From an uncultured bacterium (GTDB lineage: Bacteria > Desulfobacterota > Desulfovibrionia > Desulfovibrionales > Desulfovibrionaceae): 64,000 bases of DNA. Positions 7,916-18,063 of the stretch are shown here, in pieces. Every line of letters starts with the position of its first letter. Position 1 is the stretch's first letter. Location: NCBI GenBank assembly GCA_905214305.1, contig CAJMLK010000005.1, positions 1 to 64,000 of the forward strand, given 5' to 3'. The notes under the pieces were generated by a model. It saw only the letters and a list, made by a program, of their open reading frames with translations, had not been told where the DNA came from and made no database searches. The position numbers and the translations under genes were made by a program.

Positions 7916-7962
7916 CGACGGCGTGAAAGGCCGTTGTCCTGGGCCGGCTAGACGATGGGGAC
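7886..7962 (-). tRNA. tRNA-Glu (anticodon UUC)
   Basis: Read on the minus strand, the acceptor arms GTCCCCA and TGGGGAC pair. The anticodon stem ACGGC/GCCGT encloses the loop CTTTCAC, giving anticodon TTC. The T-arm is GGGG-TTCAAAT-CCCC, and the discriminator G is followed by an encoded CCA at 7888-7886. All cloverleaf arms are intact although a mobile element is inserted at its 3' end. Confidence 0.97.
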
Positions 7963-8124
7963 GCTCTGTGAAGTGATCTTTTATGTGAGAAGTGGGTGAG
8001 TTGTCAAGAAGATTTTTAAATTTTTTAAATTGGAACGAAGAACCTGTGTTATTCACGAAGATGGGCAGCGATCTGTGCGCTTGGGGCGGCGGCGAAAGTG
8101 GCGTTTCCGGGGAAAAGGGCAACT

Positions 8125-8156
8125 GGAAAAGGCGTCGACCATGCGATCGACGCCTT
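8125..8156 (-). terminator. Intrinsic terminator downstream of flgE
   Basis: On the minus strand a perfect 10-base stem (AAGGCGTCGA/TCGACGCCTT, 8129-8156) with an 8-base loop is followed by TTTTCC. It lies about 100 bases after the flgE stop and would end the fliK-flgD-flgE transcript. The rest of 7963-8258 shows no gene. Confidence 0.75.
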
Positions 8157-8258
8157 GCACGGAGAGAAAGAGACAGCGCTATCCCCAACGCTGTGGAGGG
8201 AGTCGGGCCATCGCGCATGCCAAGGCCCGCCCTCCGTTCTTTCAGCTTGCAATCCTTA

Positions 8259-10700
8259 CTATCTCTTCATGCCGATAACGGTTTCCAGCATGGTATCCAC
8301 CGTGGTAATACCCTTGGAGTTTGCCTGAAATCCACGCTGAGTGGAGATCATCTGCACAAATTCCGTGGTCATATCCACGTTAGATTGTTCAATGTTATAG
8401 GCTTTGGTCTTGCCGAAGCCGTTATCGCCGGCCACGCCCAACTGGGGTTCGCCCGAATCATTGGTGGCCGAGAAAAGGTTGCCGCCTTCACGGTACAGTC
8501 CCTGATGGTTCTGGAAGTCATACAGGGCGATCTGATAGAGCGGAATGGTTTTGCCGTTGGAGTAGATGCCGTAAACCACGCCGCCGTTGTCAATATTCAC
8601 GTTGCTCAGTGTTCCGGAAGCGTAGCCGTCCTGAGTGCGGTTCTGCACGGTATACGAAGTGGTATTCGCCACGCTGGCATATTCTTGCCGTTCCACCGCA
8701 GTCATGGTCGGCACGGTCGTGCCGTAGTTGATGACGTTTTCAAACACCGGCACACCAGTTGTGGGCGAAGTGCCACTGACGCGGGATGAGGTAGTCAGAC
8801 TCGCCAGACTGCTGTTGGCAGTTACTGTGTCCGCGACCGGCCGTGAGGCGTCCGTGGGGGCCGTGTAGGCGGTTGGCTTGAAGGCCGTTGCCGTTATGGC
8901 CGTAAAGTCGGCTGTGGTCACAGGGGTTTTGGTGGTTCCCCCAGCCATGTAGTAATAGCCGCTGTTGTCATGAAGCACTTCTTCATTGCCGGGAGCAGGC
9001 ATGGTGCCGTATACGTTATCGCCCGTGCCGTTTCTATAATAATAGCCGTAGCTGTCCTGATAGGCGGGAATCGTATTGCCGCCTATAACTGTTGTATTGT
9101 AGCAGTTTTGATTGCCGTTGGTCGTGTCAACGAAATAGTAGCTGCTGCCGTTACTCAGAGCTTCAACATTCGCAGCAGGGTTGCCGATGGACGCAGAGCC
9201 ATACACCTTGTCCGTTCCGTTTTTATAGTAGTAGCCGGTAGCGTCTGCGTAGACAGAAACCGTAGCACCACCCACCGAAGTCGTTGTGCCATAGAAACCG
9301 GCGTCAGGAGCGCCGAGGTAGTAGTAGCCGTACTTGTCCATGCCCAGGGCGTTGCCGCCAGCATCAATGGGCTGGCCGATGCTGTTGGTCTTTACGGCAG
9401 CGGCGGTGGGGTTGTTCCATGCCGGATTGCCGATGTTTTTGAGGCCAAAGTCCAGTTCCGTGATGTAGTTCTGCACCTGACTCACAGGGGTTCCACCCAC
9501 GCTGGTCTGCATGGTTTCGCTGACGCTGTTTGCCAGGGGCTGCCCACTGAAGTTTGCCGAGAAAACGGGCAGGCCGTTGCTGGACGTTCTGGTGGGCTGC
9601 CATGAAGATTTTTGGGACGGATTGACAGCCACCTGGTTGTTCGCGGCCGGAGTTTCCGTTGCGCCGTAGCTGTAGGCCGTCTGGTTGACCAGCTGCCCGC
9701 TGGCGTCAAAAATCATGACGCCGCTCATGAGCACGCCAGCCTGCTTGTTGGTTCCCGTGATGGGATCATCATAAAATTTGGTGGGTTCTTTGGTCCACGT
9801 ATTCGTGGCGGCGTTATAGCCTTCGCCACCATAGCTGCGCCTGTCTTCAGAAGGCGGAATGGTCACCAGATATTCATATATGGTGTATCCGGCGGGCAAG
9901 CCCTTGATGTCATAGATGGTATTGCCGTTGCTGTCGGTCTTTCTGGAATCCACCTGATCGTAGTAGACGCTAAGGGTGTGTGTGCCACCGCCTTCGTCAT
10001 AGACGTCAATGCTGGACTGCGTGGCATAGGCCGTATCCGCCAGAGGGGGCTTGCTGCTGGCATCCCACAGGTCGAAGAGGGCGGTCATGGGGCTGGTGTT
10101 GCTGGTGGTTCGGTCGCCCTTGCCGTCGTTGGTCAGACCCATGGTAAAGGTGACATTGGTGGTCTGCTGGGGAATGATGTTCCAGCTGTCCAGCACAATG
10201 TCCGTGGGCGTGCCGGAGCCGACATAGGCCGACTTGCTGAGGTCGGTATTGCCCAGGTTGGTTGCGCCGCTGTTAAAGGTGAGCTTCTTTTCATTGTTCA
10301 CCTTCCAGCCTTGCAGCAGGTAGCCCTCGGGGTTCTGAAGCTCGCGATCCTTGTTGAAATAAAAGTCGCCCGCACGGGTGTAATACATCTGCTTGCTGTT
10401 GGGCTTGCGCACCTGGAAGAAACCGTTGCCGTCGATGGCAAGGTCGGTTACCGAGTTGGTGCTCTCAAGCGAACCCTGAGAAAAGTCGCCCAATATGGCA
10501 TAAACGCTGGCTCCCGCGCCAATCTGGCTGGGGCCGCTGGTGGTTCCGATGCCGCGGTAGAGATAATCGTTGAAGTCCATGCGCTGGCTTTTGAAGCCCA
10601 GCGTGCTCACGTTGGCTATGTTGTTGCCGACAACGTTCATCTTCTGACCGTGGCTGAGCAAGCCTGAAACGCTTGTCCACATACTTGCTGAAAGACCCAT
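8259..10700 (-). CDS. flgE: Flagellar hook protein FlgE, long form with variable insert
   Basis: Start chosen at the ATG at 10700 (MGLSASMWTSVSG) because GGAGGAAG precedes it; an upstream in-frame start would add 23 atypical residues. The N-terminal rod-type domain (NVVGNNIANVSTLGFK) and the C-terminal helix (MTTEFVQMISTQRGFQANSK) are classical for hook and rod proteins. The protein has 813 residues, about twice the enteric length. The extra material lies in the surface-exposed middle and includes a tyrosine-rich repeat region (about residues 455-587). It is the last gene of fliK-flgD-flgE. Confidence 0.95.
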   Translation of the reverse strand: MGLSASMWTSVSGLLSHGQKMNVVGNNIANVSTLGFKSQRMDFNDYLYRGIGTTSGPSQIGAGASVYAILGDFSQGSLESTNSVTDLAIDGNGFFQVRKPNSKQMYYTRAGDFYFNKDRELQNPEGYLLQGWKVNNEKKLTFNSGATNLGNTDLSKSAYVGSGTPTDIVLDSWNIIPQQTTNVTFTMGLTNDGKGDRTTSNTSPMTALFDLWDASSKPPLADTAYATQSSIDVYDEGGGTHTLSVYYDQVDSRKTDSNGNTIYDIKGLPAGYTIYEYLVTIPPSEDRRSYGGEGYNAATNTWTKEPTKFYDDPITGTNKQAGVLMSGVMIFDASGQLVNQTAYSYGATETPAANNQVAVNPSQKSSWQPTRTSSNGLPVFSANFSGQPLANSVSETMQTSVGGTPVSQVQNYITELDFGLKNIGNPAWNNPTAAAVKTNSIGQPIDAGGNALGMDKYGYYYLGAPDAGFYGTTTSVGGATVSVYADATGYYYKNGTDKVYGSASIGNPAANVEALSNGSSYYFVDTTNGNQNCYNTTVIGGNTIPAYQDSYGYYYRNGTGDNVYGTMPAPGNEEVLHDNSGYYYMAGGTTKTPVTTADFTAITATAFKPTAYTAPTDASRPVADTVTANSSLASLTTSSRVSGTSPTTGVPVFENVINYGTTVPTMTAVERQEYASVANTTSYTVQNRTQDGYASGTLSNVNIDNGGVVYGIYSNGKTIPLYQIALYDFQNHQGLYREGGNLFSATNDSGEPQLGVAGDNGFGKTKAYNIEQSNVDMTTEFVQMISTQRGFQANSKGITTVDTMLETVIGMKR
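8940..9338 (-). repeat. Tyrosine-rich imperfect repeats within flgE
   Basis: The encoded segment contains recurrent blocks built around GYYY: KYGYYYLG, TGYYYKNGTDKVYG, SSYYFVDTTNG, YGYYYRNGTGDNVYG and SGYYYMAGG. They are spaced roughly 30-60 residues apart with Gly/Asn/Thr linkers. The pattern indicates internal duplication of a beta-rich unit in the exposed hook domain. Confidence 0.7.
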
Positions 10701-10790
10701 AACTTCCTCCGTGTCTCGGGATAGGGGGATATCTATCTTCAGAGGGGCGCCATCGTGGTGTTGCCCCATCTTTATCTGTGATGCTGTCTG

Positions 10791-11639
10791 CTAAAAAAGT
10801 TTTCCGCTCAGGTTGATATTGCTGATGTTGACATCACCGATGCTCAAGGGGCTGGCGGCCGATTCCGCCGCTGTCTTGTCCTTGTCATCTTCGGCAGGCT
10901 TGTCTTCGGTTGTGCCCTTATCGTCCGGCTTTGTTGCAACAGTGGTTGGTTCAGTGACCTGCCGCACATTGGCAAGGGGCATGAGCTGGCCGCCCGCAAG
11001 GCCGAGATAGACCACGCCGCCGTCGTTGACCACGCCGGTAACCTTGGCATCCACCACCTGGTCAGAAAGAACCGCATCGCCGTTGGAATCGCGCAATACA
11101 AGGTTGACCGTGTAGACCCCGTCGCCTGCAACCGTTCCATCGGTGGACTTGCCGTTCCACTGGAAATCGTATGTGGTTCCCTTGTTCTTGGGGCTGACTT
11201 CTTCCACATATACAACGTTGTTTTCGGCATCGCGCACGGTGATGGTTCCGCCCACGGTATTATCCGCGGGGGCGTAGCGAAAGCGGGTAATGGTCGCTTC
11301 CTTGGTGGTTTCATCGGTAACCTTGCCGATGCTGTTGCCGCTTACGGTGACCTGCTTGCCGATGTAGGACGTGGCATTGATCATCTGCTGATTGTTGGTG
11401 GCGGTTGTAAGCCCTTCCATGCTCGTATTGAGGTTCATGAGCTGCTCAAGGCTTGAGAACTGCGCCATCTGGGCAATAAATTCCTTGTCTTCCATCGGGT
11501 TAAGCGGATCCTGATACTTGAACTGCGTAACCAGCAGCAGCATGAAGGAATCCTTGTCCAGATTACTGCCCTTCTGCTTGCTCAGGGCAGTATTGAATTC
11601 ATTATTGGTATTGTTCAGTGACTGGGTAATGCTGGACAT
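10791..11639 (-). CDS. flgD: Flagellar hook-capping protein FlgD
   Basis: A 282-residue protein with the conserved N-terminal block (DSFMLLLVTQFKYQDPLNPM, then FIAQMAQFSSLEQL). A FlgD Ig/tudor-like module (about 110-215) follows, and then a charged Lys/Asp/Glu-rich linker before the end. FlgD caps the growing hook and directs FlgE assembly. GAGGAG precedes the ATG. It lies between fliK and flgE on the same strand. Confidence 0.95.
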   Translation of the reverse strand: MSSITQSLNNTNNEFNTALSKQKGSNLDKDSFMLLLVTQFKYQDPLNPMEDKEFIAQMAQFSSLEQLMNLNTSMEGLTTATNNQQMINATSYIGKQVTVSGNSIGKVTDETTKEATITRFRYAPADNTVGGTITVRDAENNVVYVEEVSPKNKGTTYDFQWNGKSTDGTVAGDGVYTVNLVLRDSNGDAVLSDQVVDAKVTGVVNDGGVVYLGLAGGQLMPLANVRQVTEPTTVATKPDDKGTTEDKPAEDDKDKTAAESAASPLSIGDVNISNINLSGKLF

Positions 11640-11664
11640 GGTTGCTCCTCACGCCGGGCTGTTT

Positions 11665-13515
11665 TTACGCCACCACATGCAAAGAACGGGTGGCATATCT
11701 TGCCGCATGCGTATGAGAATGCACAGGCTGTTCCAATGTTGTTTCTTCTGGATTATTTATTGAATTTCGCATAGTTGAGAGGCTCTTTAGCCGGGAAAGT
11801 TCTTCGCGGCGGGCATCTTCTTCCTGCCAGGAGTTGTGCTGGTTCAGGTTCTGCCAGGCATTTTCGTCCTGCTGGCGTGAGTTGAGCTGCACCTCAACCT
11901 TGTCCACCTTGAGCCCCTGCTGTTCCAGATTGGTACGGATTGCTTCCAGCTGGCGGGTGACCATTTCGGCAGTTTCGGTCTTTTCAGAGCGAATGGTGGC
12001 GCTGACTTCGCCGTTGCGCAGGCTGAGACTGAGCGTGATGGCCCCAAGCTCCTGTGGATGCAGCTGAAGATCAAGCCGGGTAGTGCCGCTCCGAAAGCTG
12101 GTGAGCAGGCCCTGTTCCACCTGTTGCGCCACATAGCGGGGTATGGGAGCAGGGCGTGAAGCATCCGCAGACGCCTGATTTGCAGCGTCCAGAGTTTGCA
12201 GCACGGCTGCCGCCGCCTGATTGTCCTGCCTGCTGTTAAAGAGAGGCTGTACATCCACCTTGCGGGTCATTTCGGCCCACGAGCTGTCGCGACTGGAGTC
12301 CTTGCCGCTGCCTTGTCCGTCTTCGCCCAGTGCCTGATGCCCGGCCTGACCATTTTTGCCTGTATCATTCTGCTTTACGGCGTGTGCTGGGCCTTCGCCA
12401 TGCTGTTGGGCCGTGCTCTGCTGGTTGGACGCCTGATCCGAATTGGCTGAAACGCGGGTAAAGGCTGTTTCTGCCTTGCCGCCCTGCACACCCGCATGCC
12501 CCACGCCCGCACTCTGGCTGCCGTCAAGCTTTCTGCTTACGGCATTGCTTTGGTGCTCGGCATTCTTGATGTCCTGGACCTTTTGCCCGTCCTGCCCGTT
12601 GGCGGTGAGCGTTTCATCCAGCATGTGCCGGATGTTTTTCTGTACGGTCTGATCTATGAGAACCTTGCTCTGCTGCGCTTCCTTGTTACGCAAGGCGCTT
12701 GCCTGAAGCTCCTTTTCGGTACGGGCGCGAGCCTTGCTTACAAGAGGCTGCAATGTTTGTTGCAGGGCAGCGTCAAGCTGCTTTTGTGCAGCCTTTTGCG
12801 CGGTGAAGTGATGGGCCGCCGGCGCCATGAGAGAAGAAAACTGCCCCATGAGCAAATTCATGCCATCGTTGCCGCCAAAGCTCTTCAGCAGGGTTTGCAG
12901 ACTTGCCGTGTCCAGCCCGATTCCGCGGCCCAGGGCCAGAGCTTCGGCAGCTTCCACATCAAGGCCGGCGGCGGGATCAAGGTGCGCCATGAAAGCGTAG
13001 ATGGAGTCAAGGGCCGCTTCACCCTTGCCTTCGCCCATGAGTTGCTGCACGCGCGTTTCAAGTACGCCCGAGGGGTCTATCTTCTTGAGCAGGGTGCTGA
13101 TGTGCGTCTTGTCTTCATCGCTGAGGGCAACGCTGCCTCCCAGGTTTTGCAGGCTGGCCATAATCTGGGCAAGGGTTGCGCCGTCAGGCTGATCAGCCAG
13201 AGCGTCAAACTTTTTCAGCGCGTCAAGCGGCGCACCGGCCTTGAGAAGATCCCGCCGCAGTTCAGCCAGCTCCTGCTTGGTGAAGCATACTTCATCAAGA
13301 GTATAGGTGACGCCGTTGGTGGTGGTCCGGCTGTAGGGGCTTTGCACGCGCGGCGCCTCTGATGCTGCAGCGGTGGCGGAAACGTGTTCGCCACGTTCCA
13401 CGCTGTCGATGGCATCGTGAACAGCAGAGAAAAAATCGGCAAAGGACGAGCTTTCATCCTTGCTGCTGGTAAAGAGGGCGTCGAACGACGCGGAGCCTGT
13501 AGGAATAATCTGCAT
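11665..13515 (-). CDS. fliK: Flagellar hook-length control protein FliK
   Basis: Start chosen at the ATG at 13515 (MQIIPTGSASFDAL) because AAGGAG lies 6 bases upstream; an ATG directly before it is too close to that site. The protein is about 616 residues, mostly Gln/Ala/Ser-rich and low in order. A conserved C-terminal FliK domain (LHPQELGAITLSLSLRNGEV) switches export specificity once the hook is complete. The length fits its role as a molecular ruler. It is the first gene of the hook operon. Confidence 0.92.
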   Translation of the reverse strand: MQIIPTGSASFDALFTSSKDESSSFADFFSAVHDAIDSVERGEHVSATAAASEAPRVQSPYSRTTTNGVTYTLDEVCFTKQELAELRRDLLKAGAPLDALKKFDALADQPDGATLAQIMASLQNLGGSVALSDEDKTHISTLLKKIDPSGVLETRVQQLMGEGKGEAALDSIYAFMAHLDPAAGLDVEAAEALALGRGIGLDTASLQTLLKSFGGNDGMNLLMGQFSSLMAPAAHHFTAQKAAQKQLDAALQQTLQPLVSKARARTEKELQASALRNKEAQQSKVLIDQTVQKNIRHMLDETLTANGQDGQKVQDIKNAEHQSNAVSRKLDGSQSAGVGHAGVQGGKAETAFTRVSANSDQASNQQSTAQQHGEGPAHAVKQNDTGKNGQAGHQALGEDGQGSGKDSSRDSSWAEMTRKVDVQPLFNSRQDNQAAAAVLQTLDAANQASADASRPAPIPRYVAQQVEQGLLTSFRSGTTRLDLQLHPQELGAITLSLSLRNGEVSATIRSEKTETAEMVTRQLEAIRTNLEQQGLKVDKVEVQLNSRQQDENAWQNLNQHNSWQEEDARREELSRLKSLSTMRNSINNPEETTLEQPVHSHTHAARYATRSLHVVA

Positions 13516-13540
13516 CATGCACTCCTTGCACCCGGTGTAA

Positions 13541-13556
13541 TACAAAGAGTGTTCCA
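13541..13556 (-). promoter_or_regulatory. Possible sigma-54-type promoter for fliK
   Basis: On the minus strand TGGAAC and TTTGTA are spaced so that GG and GT are 10 bases apart, as in -24/-12 promoters (consensus TGGCAC-N5-TTGCA). Two consensus positions differ, including GC to GT at -12. It lies 26 bases before the fliK start. Middle-class flagellar genes often use sigma-54 in related bacteria, so the guess is reasonable but weak. Confidence 0.3.
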
Positions 13557-13586
13557 AAAAATAAAAACCATTTAATTAAAATGGTT
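13555..13586 (-). terminator. Intrinsic terminator after the glycosyltransferase operon
   Basis: On the minus strand AACCATTT/AAATGGTT (13566-13573 with 13579-13586) forms an 8-base AT-rich stem with a 5-base loop, followed by TTTATTTTTT. It separates the upstream glycosyltransferase transcript, whose last stop is at 13685, from fliK. Confidence 0.65.
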
Positions 13587-13684
13587 ATGTAAATAGATGG
13601 AAATTGCAAGGCAAGTATTGCCGGGCGATGCAGAAAACGGAAGCCTGGAGTCGAACGCAAAGAAGGGGGAGGGAAAAAGAAAAA

Positions 13685-15115
13685 TCAGGAAGGATTCATG
13701 AATAGAGCGGTAATTTCTTCCAGATTTTCAAGGGCGGCATGCCATGCTTTGGAAGAATAGCCGTCATTTTGCATGTTCATGTGCAAGTATCCGCTGAAAA
13801 GGCGGATCACGGGAGGCTGGGAACGCCAAAAATCATCCGGCAAGACGTGCGCGCCCTGTCTGAGATGGCGCGAAAAGCTGGCACAAAGCCCGGCAAGCCC
13901 GGCCGTGACGCTTTCTGCAAGGCGGGGAAAAGCCGTACGCAGGCGCTCCAGCCTGTCAATAAGCAGCGGGCGTTGCGCCGGATTATAAAGAAAAAGAAAA
14001 ACAGCCTGCCAAAGATCCTCAAGCAGCGGGCGGCAGCTCGTGTCCGCCGTTTGCCCCACATGCTTCAGTGTGTACAGCCCCAGAGCATCGCGTCCGGTGC
14101 GGTACAGGCGCAGGCCCTGCGGCACTGCCGGGTTGTTGGGCGTGCGCAAAAGACTCAGGCTCAACCCGGCGACCCCGGACGCTGTAAACGCGTGCTTGCA
14201 GTAAAGCCGCCCGCGGTAACACTGCCAACAGCCCACGCAGCTCATGGCAGCGCGCAAAACGTATTGCCCGGGGGCGGATGGCCCTGTTTCTCTGGCGTGG
14301 ACCGGCCCCATTGAGAGATTGAGCACCGGAACACCCACAAAATCGGCCAGATGCATGGGGCCGGTGTCCGGCGTTATGCACAGATCAAGAGTGCGCATGA
14401 GTGCGGCCAGTTCCTTGAGTGAAAGACGGCCACAAAGGTTGGCCCCGGGCAACCCGGCCTTTTGTGCGACTTCATGCCCCATGTTTTGCTCTGCCGGGCC
14501 GCCCAGAAAGAGCGGAAACAGCCCTTCGGCGGCCAGACGGCGCGCCAGCCGCGCCCAAAAATCCACATCTGGCCGCTTGGCAAGTTCGCTGGCGCCGAGA
14601 ACCATGCCAACACGGTTTGTTCCCGCAGAACGGGGGGATGGTCGGAACACTCCTGTGAGGTCTGGCTGTGCCGAAAGGTCCAGCATGTACAGATCAGCCC
14701 AGTGAAAGGCGTTATTGTGATTATTATGGGTAAGCGCGGCACGGTAGAGCTGCCAGAAGCCGTTGATGTGCTGCTGGCCCGCCATGTTGCTGTGCGACTG
14801 CGGGCCATGCGTGACGATTTCCGGGCCAAATTTGTGCATGGCCGTCAGCTGTGCCTGACAGGACAGAGCCTGCGGCCGACTGCTCAGGTTCAGAGCCAGT
14901 TCATAATGGCGCTCGCCAAGGGCAGGGCAGTGGGCAGAAGGAAAGAATACCACCTGGGGCGCCAGCGGCATGAGGTCTTGAAAAAAATGAGGTTCAGCGG
15001 CCACCCATACTTCGTGCCCCGGCCAATGATGCAAAAGATGGCGGAGCAGCGGCATGGTGAGGATCAGGTCACCCATGCGATGCATCTGAAGAACCAGAAT
15101 CGGATCCGCGCTCAT
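13685..15115 (-). CDS. Glycosyltransferase family 9 (heptosyltransferase-like) protein
   Basis: A 476-residue protein with a GT9 N-terminus ([19 protein letters not shown]) and the nucleotide-sugar binding region ([20 protein letters not shown], then [10 protein letters not shown]). A C-terminal extension of about 130 residues follows. GT9 enzymes transfer heptose or related sugars to lipopolysaccharide or proteins. It overlaps the CgeB-like gene by 4 bases and lies beside hook genes, so flagellar or envelope glycosylation is possible. The acceptor is unknown. Confidence 0.85.
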   Translation of the reverse strand: MSADPILVLQMHRMGDLILTMPLLRHLLHHWPGHEVWVAAEPHFFQDLMPLAPQVVFFPSAHCPALGERHYELALNLSSRPQALSCQAQLTAMHKFGPEIVTHGPQSHSNMAGQQHINGFWQLYRAALTHNNHNNAFHWADLYMLDLSAQPDLTGVFRPSPRSAGTNRVGMVLGASELAKRPDVDFWARLARRLAAEGLFPLFLGGPAEQNMGHEVAQKAGLPGANLCGRLSLKELAALMRTLDLCITPDTGPMHLADFVGVPVLNLSMGPVHARETGPSAPGQYVLRAAMSCVGCWQCYRGRLYCKHAFTASGVAGLSLSLLRTPNNPAVPQGLRLYRTGRDALGLYTLKHVGQTADTSCRPLLEDLWQAVFLFLYNPAQRPLLIDRLERLRTAFPRLAESVTAGLAGLCASFSRHLRQGAHVLPDDFWRSQPPVIRLFSGYLHMNMQNDGYSSKAWHAALENLEEITALFMNPS

Positions 15116-16887
15116 GCGTCTGATCCGGGCACTGTGACTTTTTTTGCAGCAGGGGTTCCGTAGACCTGGCGCATCTGCTCAAGCAGGCTTTGCAGCCGGT
15201 GTGCCCAGGTATGGCAGGCCAGCACTCGACGTCTGGCCCGCTGGGCGATATCGCGGCGTTCCTGATGGTGTGCCAGATAATAGCGCGCCAGATCCGGGGC
15301 TTCATCCGGGTCATGATAGCAAACCATTTCTTCAGGATCGTAGAGGTGTTCCATCTGCGGCCGCCAGTCTGTAAGCACAAACGCTCCGGCAGCGGGAACG
15401 TCGAAAATCCTCTGGTTCACGGCCCCTTTCATCTGTTTGCTGGTGCAATTGAAATTAATGTGTGAACGGCAATAAAACCGTGGCAAGTCAGTATAATAGC
15501 CCAAGGCGTCCATATAGCGCGGCTGAAGGGTTTCGCGCCTGAACTCGGATCGCCAGCCGGCGTCTCCCACAATAAGGGGGCGCAGAGGCAGCAGACGGCG
15601 CACACAACCGTTGCGGTACAGGCGTGTAGCCTGCCATGTGATGGCAGTTTCATAGGCCAGGCGAGCTTCGTTGTCGGGCAGGGCCTGATACTGCGCAAAA
15701 ACGTCAGGGAACGCACCGCGCAAAAACTCGGCTACAGAGCGCTGGTCACTTTCCATGAAGGCTTGGGATATTTCAAGGAAAGGCAGCAGCAACGGACGGG
15801 GAAAACGACCGTGCTTGAGGCGGCCGCCTACCTTGTAGAGCATGGAATTGCCCACAAAAGAAATGTCAGCCTGCCACGAATCTGGAGCTTCAGCGCCGCG
15901 CCCTGGGTGAAAGCGATCCGGGTCTGTACCGAGGGGAAGATAGAAAACATGTTTGAAGCCCGTTTGGCGCAGGCTTTCAATATTGTCTGCATCCCATGTG
16001 AACAGGGTCGTCCAGGGGCTGACACAGCGTGAATAGAGATGAATGATGAGGTGTGGATTATCCACAAACCACGAAGCGAGAGGCAACTGCAGCCGGGCCA
16101 GAAGGTCCATGAGGACGCCTTCCACATCCACGCCCATATGATTGAGCGTTATGCAGCAGTCAGGCCGAAAAGAAACAACAGCCTCCAGCAGTTGTTCCAC
16201 AAAATCAGTGCAGGCAACACTGTCATCCTCAATGCGAACCAGCCTGTGCTCAATGCCGAGTTTGCGGCAGGCCCCTTCCAGTTCGCCCATAAGAAAGTAT
16301 TTGCTTGTAAGCAGCAGTACACGCGGCTGGCTTCCTGCAAAGCGGGGGCCGACGGCACGGCCCCAGAAATCGAAGCGGGTGCTGGCTGCAAGCTCTTTTT
16401 GCAATGTGCCATAATAGGCGCGGTCAAGGCGCAGGTAGAAGGGAAGGGCCACAGGCAACAGGCGCAGCCCGCTGTGGCGCATCTGCCAGCGGCTGAGTTG
16501 CCGCAGGGCTTCACCGGCTTCGGCTACGGTTATCAGCTGAATTCTCTGGCGATCTTCTGCAGGCAGGCCTTCAAGAACACCGCTGATCTTCTGAATTTCC
16601 AGCTCCTTTTCCACCACGGCCACAGGCCCGTGACAGCGCTGCAGCAAGAGTCGCAGTGCATGCCCCATGCCGCAACCGAGAAGAACAGGCAGCGCGTTGT
16701 CCATCTGCTCTGTATTCAGAGCCGCAATCACCGCCTGTTCGCGTTCCGGCCCGCCAGAAGCAAGCATGGCAAAACTGCGTCCGCCGATTCTGGCCTCAAT
16801 GTCGTGAAGCGGCGGCGCGGCATCATTTCCGAAGTCTGTTTGTGGAGCAAGGATGGCGTGAAAAATGGGCTGCTGTGTCTGCGTCAT
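15112..16887 (-). CDS. CgeB-like glycosyltransferase (GT4-type)
   Basis: Start taken at the ATG at 16887 ([13 protein letters not shown]), which overlaps the FapA stop as ATGA; 591 residues. The N-terminal part (about 1-180) contains a [14 protein letters not shown] segment, and the centre ([18 protein letters not shown], then [13 protein letters not shown]) matches the DUF3880/CgeB region. The C-terminus ([36 protein letters not shown]) is the CgeB sugar-binding half. Such proteins decorate spores, flagellins or surface polymers. Substrate unknown. Confidence 0.82.
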   Translation of the reverse strand: MTQTQQPIFHAILAPQTDFGNDAAPPLHDIEARIGGRSFAMLASGGPEREQAVIAALNTEQMDNALPVLLGCGMGHALRLLLQRCHGPVAVVEKELEIQKISGVLEGLPAEDRQRIQLITVAEAGEALRQLSRWQMRHSGLRLLPVALPFYLRLDRAYYGTLQKELAASTRFDFWGRAVGPRFAGSQPRVLLLTSKYFLMGELEGACRKLGIEHRLVRIEDDSVACTDFVEQLLEAVVSFRPDCCITLNHMGVDVEGVLMDLLARLQLPLASWFVDNPHLIIHLYSRCVSPWTTLFTWDADNIESLRQTGFKHVFYLPLGTDPDRFHPGRGAEAPDSWQADISFVGNSMLYKVGGRLKHGRFPRPLLLPFLEISQAFMESDQRSVAEFLRGAFPDVFAQYQALPDNEARLAYETAITWQATRLYRNGCVRRLLPLRPLIVGDAGWRSEFRRETLQPRYMDALGYYTDLPRFYCRSHINFNCTSKQMKGAVNQRIFDVPAAGAFVLTDWRPQMEHLYDPEEMVCYHDPDEAPDLARYYLAHHQERRDIAQRARRRVLACHTWAHRLQSLLEQMRQVYGTPAAKKVTVPGSDA

Positions 16888-18020
16888 TGAGAAGTGCCCA
16901 GATGCGAGTGCTGCATATGCTCGATAACAATGTCGTGTTCCACCAGACGGCACGTGATTTTTTCATACATGCGGTCAATGGTGAGAAATGCCCGGCCAAT
17001 GGAAAGTTCCACGCCGGGATAGATACGGCCCGGAACCAGAAGGCGGCAATTGTGCATGTAGCTTTCGTCCATTGACAGGCGCGCCCACAGTTCGTCGCGC
17101 CGCCGTATAAGCTGTTTGCGCTGTTCACGCAGAGCTTGCAGTTTGCGGCTTATGTCATTGGTCTCCGGCGGCAGATGCCCGGCCACAGCGTTGAGGTGGG
17201 TAATGGTCTGCGATTGCTGGGCAATAATATGATCAATTTTTTCGAGCTGACGAATGCTCAACGGGTCATAGCCAAGGTAGACTCTGGTGGGAATGCCCGC
17301 CTTGTTGCCCAGCTGCCTGCCCACATACATGCTGCCGTAGGCATTGATGATGCCGCCATATGCCTGTTCCCGGACCACCATGCTGGCTCCGGCGTAAACA
17401 GTTGAATAAAGACAGCTTTTTTCGATAACGATATTGTCCCGTGCGCGGGCTTCCACTTTTTCAAGAAAAGGAGAAAGCAGTTTGCCACCGGCATCCACCA
17501 GACTGTGCTGCCCCGCGCCGCCGCGTACGCCGCCGTCAATGAGCAGATTACGTCTGGCGCGTACCACGCCGCCCTCGACCATGCCCATAATGCGTACGTT
17601 ATTGGCCTGTACGGAAAAACCCGCGCGCACCGAACCGTGAATTGCCATATCGCCCACAAAAAAAATGTTCCCGGTCTGAAAGCTTACGTCTTGCCGCACA
17701 TTGAGCAGGCATTTGACCGTAATCTTTCCATCCAGGTAAAAAACGTAGCCGTTGGCAGCGGCCAGCAGATAGTTGGGGTAGTGTGGATCAATGCGGGTGT
17801 TGGAGCCGGTAGGAAAGCGGGGTTTATCCAGAATAAAACGCGGATCCGGTTCCGGCCCCGCATCCTCCAGAGGGATGATTTCGGCCAGTACCTGCCCGTT
17901 GATGGCATTCTGCACGTAACCCAGGCTGTAAACGTCAGAAGAGCCGTTCTCTCCACCGGGTTTCAGGTGGAGGTAGTCAAAATCGGGATTGAAGTAATGC
18001 CGCAGATAGTATTGCACCAT
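16884..18020 (-). CDS. FapA-family (DUF342) polar beta-helix protein
   Basis: A 378-residue protein with the DUF342 N-terminal region, then short repeated beta-helix turns ([36 protein letters not shown]) and a coiled coil (about 275-325, rich in Q, R, L and E). FapA proteins influence polar events such as flagellar placement or sporulation-type processes in various bacteria. It overlaps the downstream CgeB-like gene and follows the STAS gene, so the cluster may link regulation to surface assembly. Confidence 0.8.
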   Translation of the reverse strand: MVQYYLRHYFNPDFDYLHLKPGGENGSSDVYSLGYVQNAINGQVLAEIIPLEDAGPEPDPRFILDKPRFPTGSNTRIDPHYPNYLLAAANGYVFYLDGKITVKCLLNVRQDVSFQTGNIFFVGDMAIHGSVRAGFSVQANNVRIMGMVEGGVVRARRNLLIDGGVRGGAGQHSLVDAGGKLLSPFLEKVEARARDNIVIEKSCLYSTVYAGASMVVREQAYGGIINAYGSMYVGRQLGNKAGIPTRVYLGYDPLSIRQLEKIDHIIAQQSQTITHLNAVAGHLPPETNDISRKLQALREQRKQLIRRRDELWARLSMDESYMHNCRLLVPGRIYPGVELSIGRAFLTIDRMYEKITCRLVEHDIVIEHMQHSHLGTSQ

Positions 18021-18063
18021 GCACCATCCGTAATGACCTGCGCGACTGAGCTTTCAGCCGTGG

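Noticed and set aside
8970..10667. Long plus-strand reading frames opposite flgE
   Set aside because: They are antisense shadows of a well-supported flagellar gene; the proteins have no recognisable domains and no ribosome binding sites.
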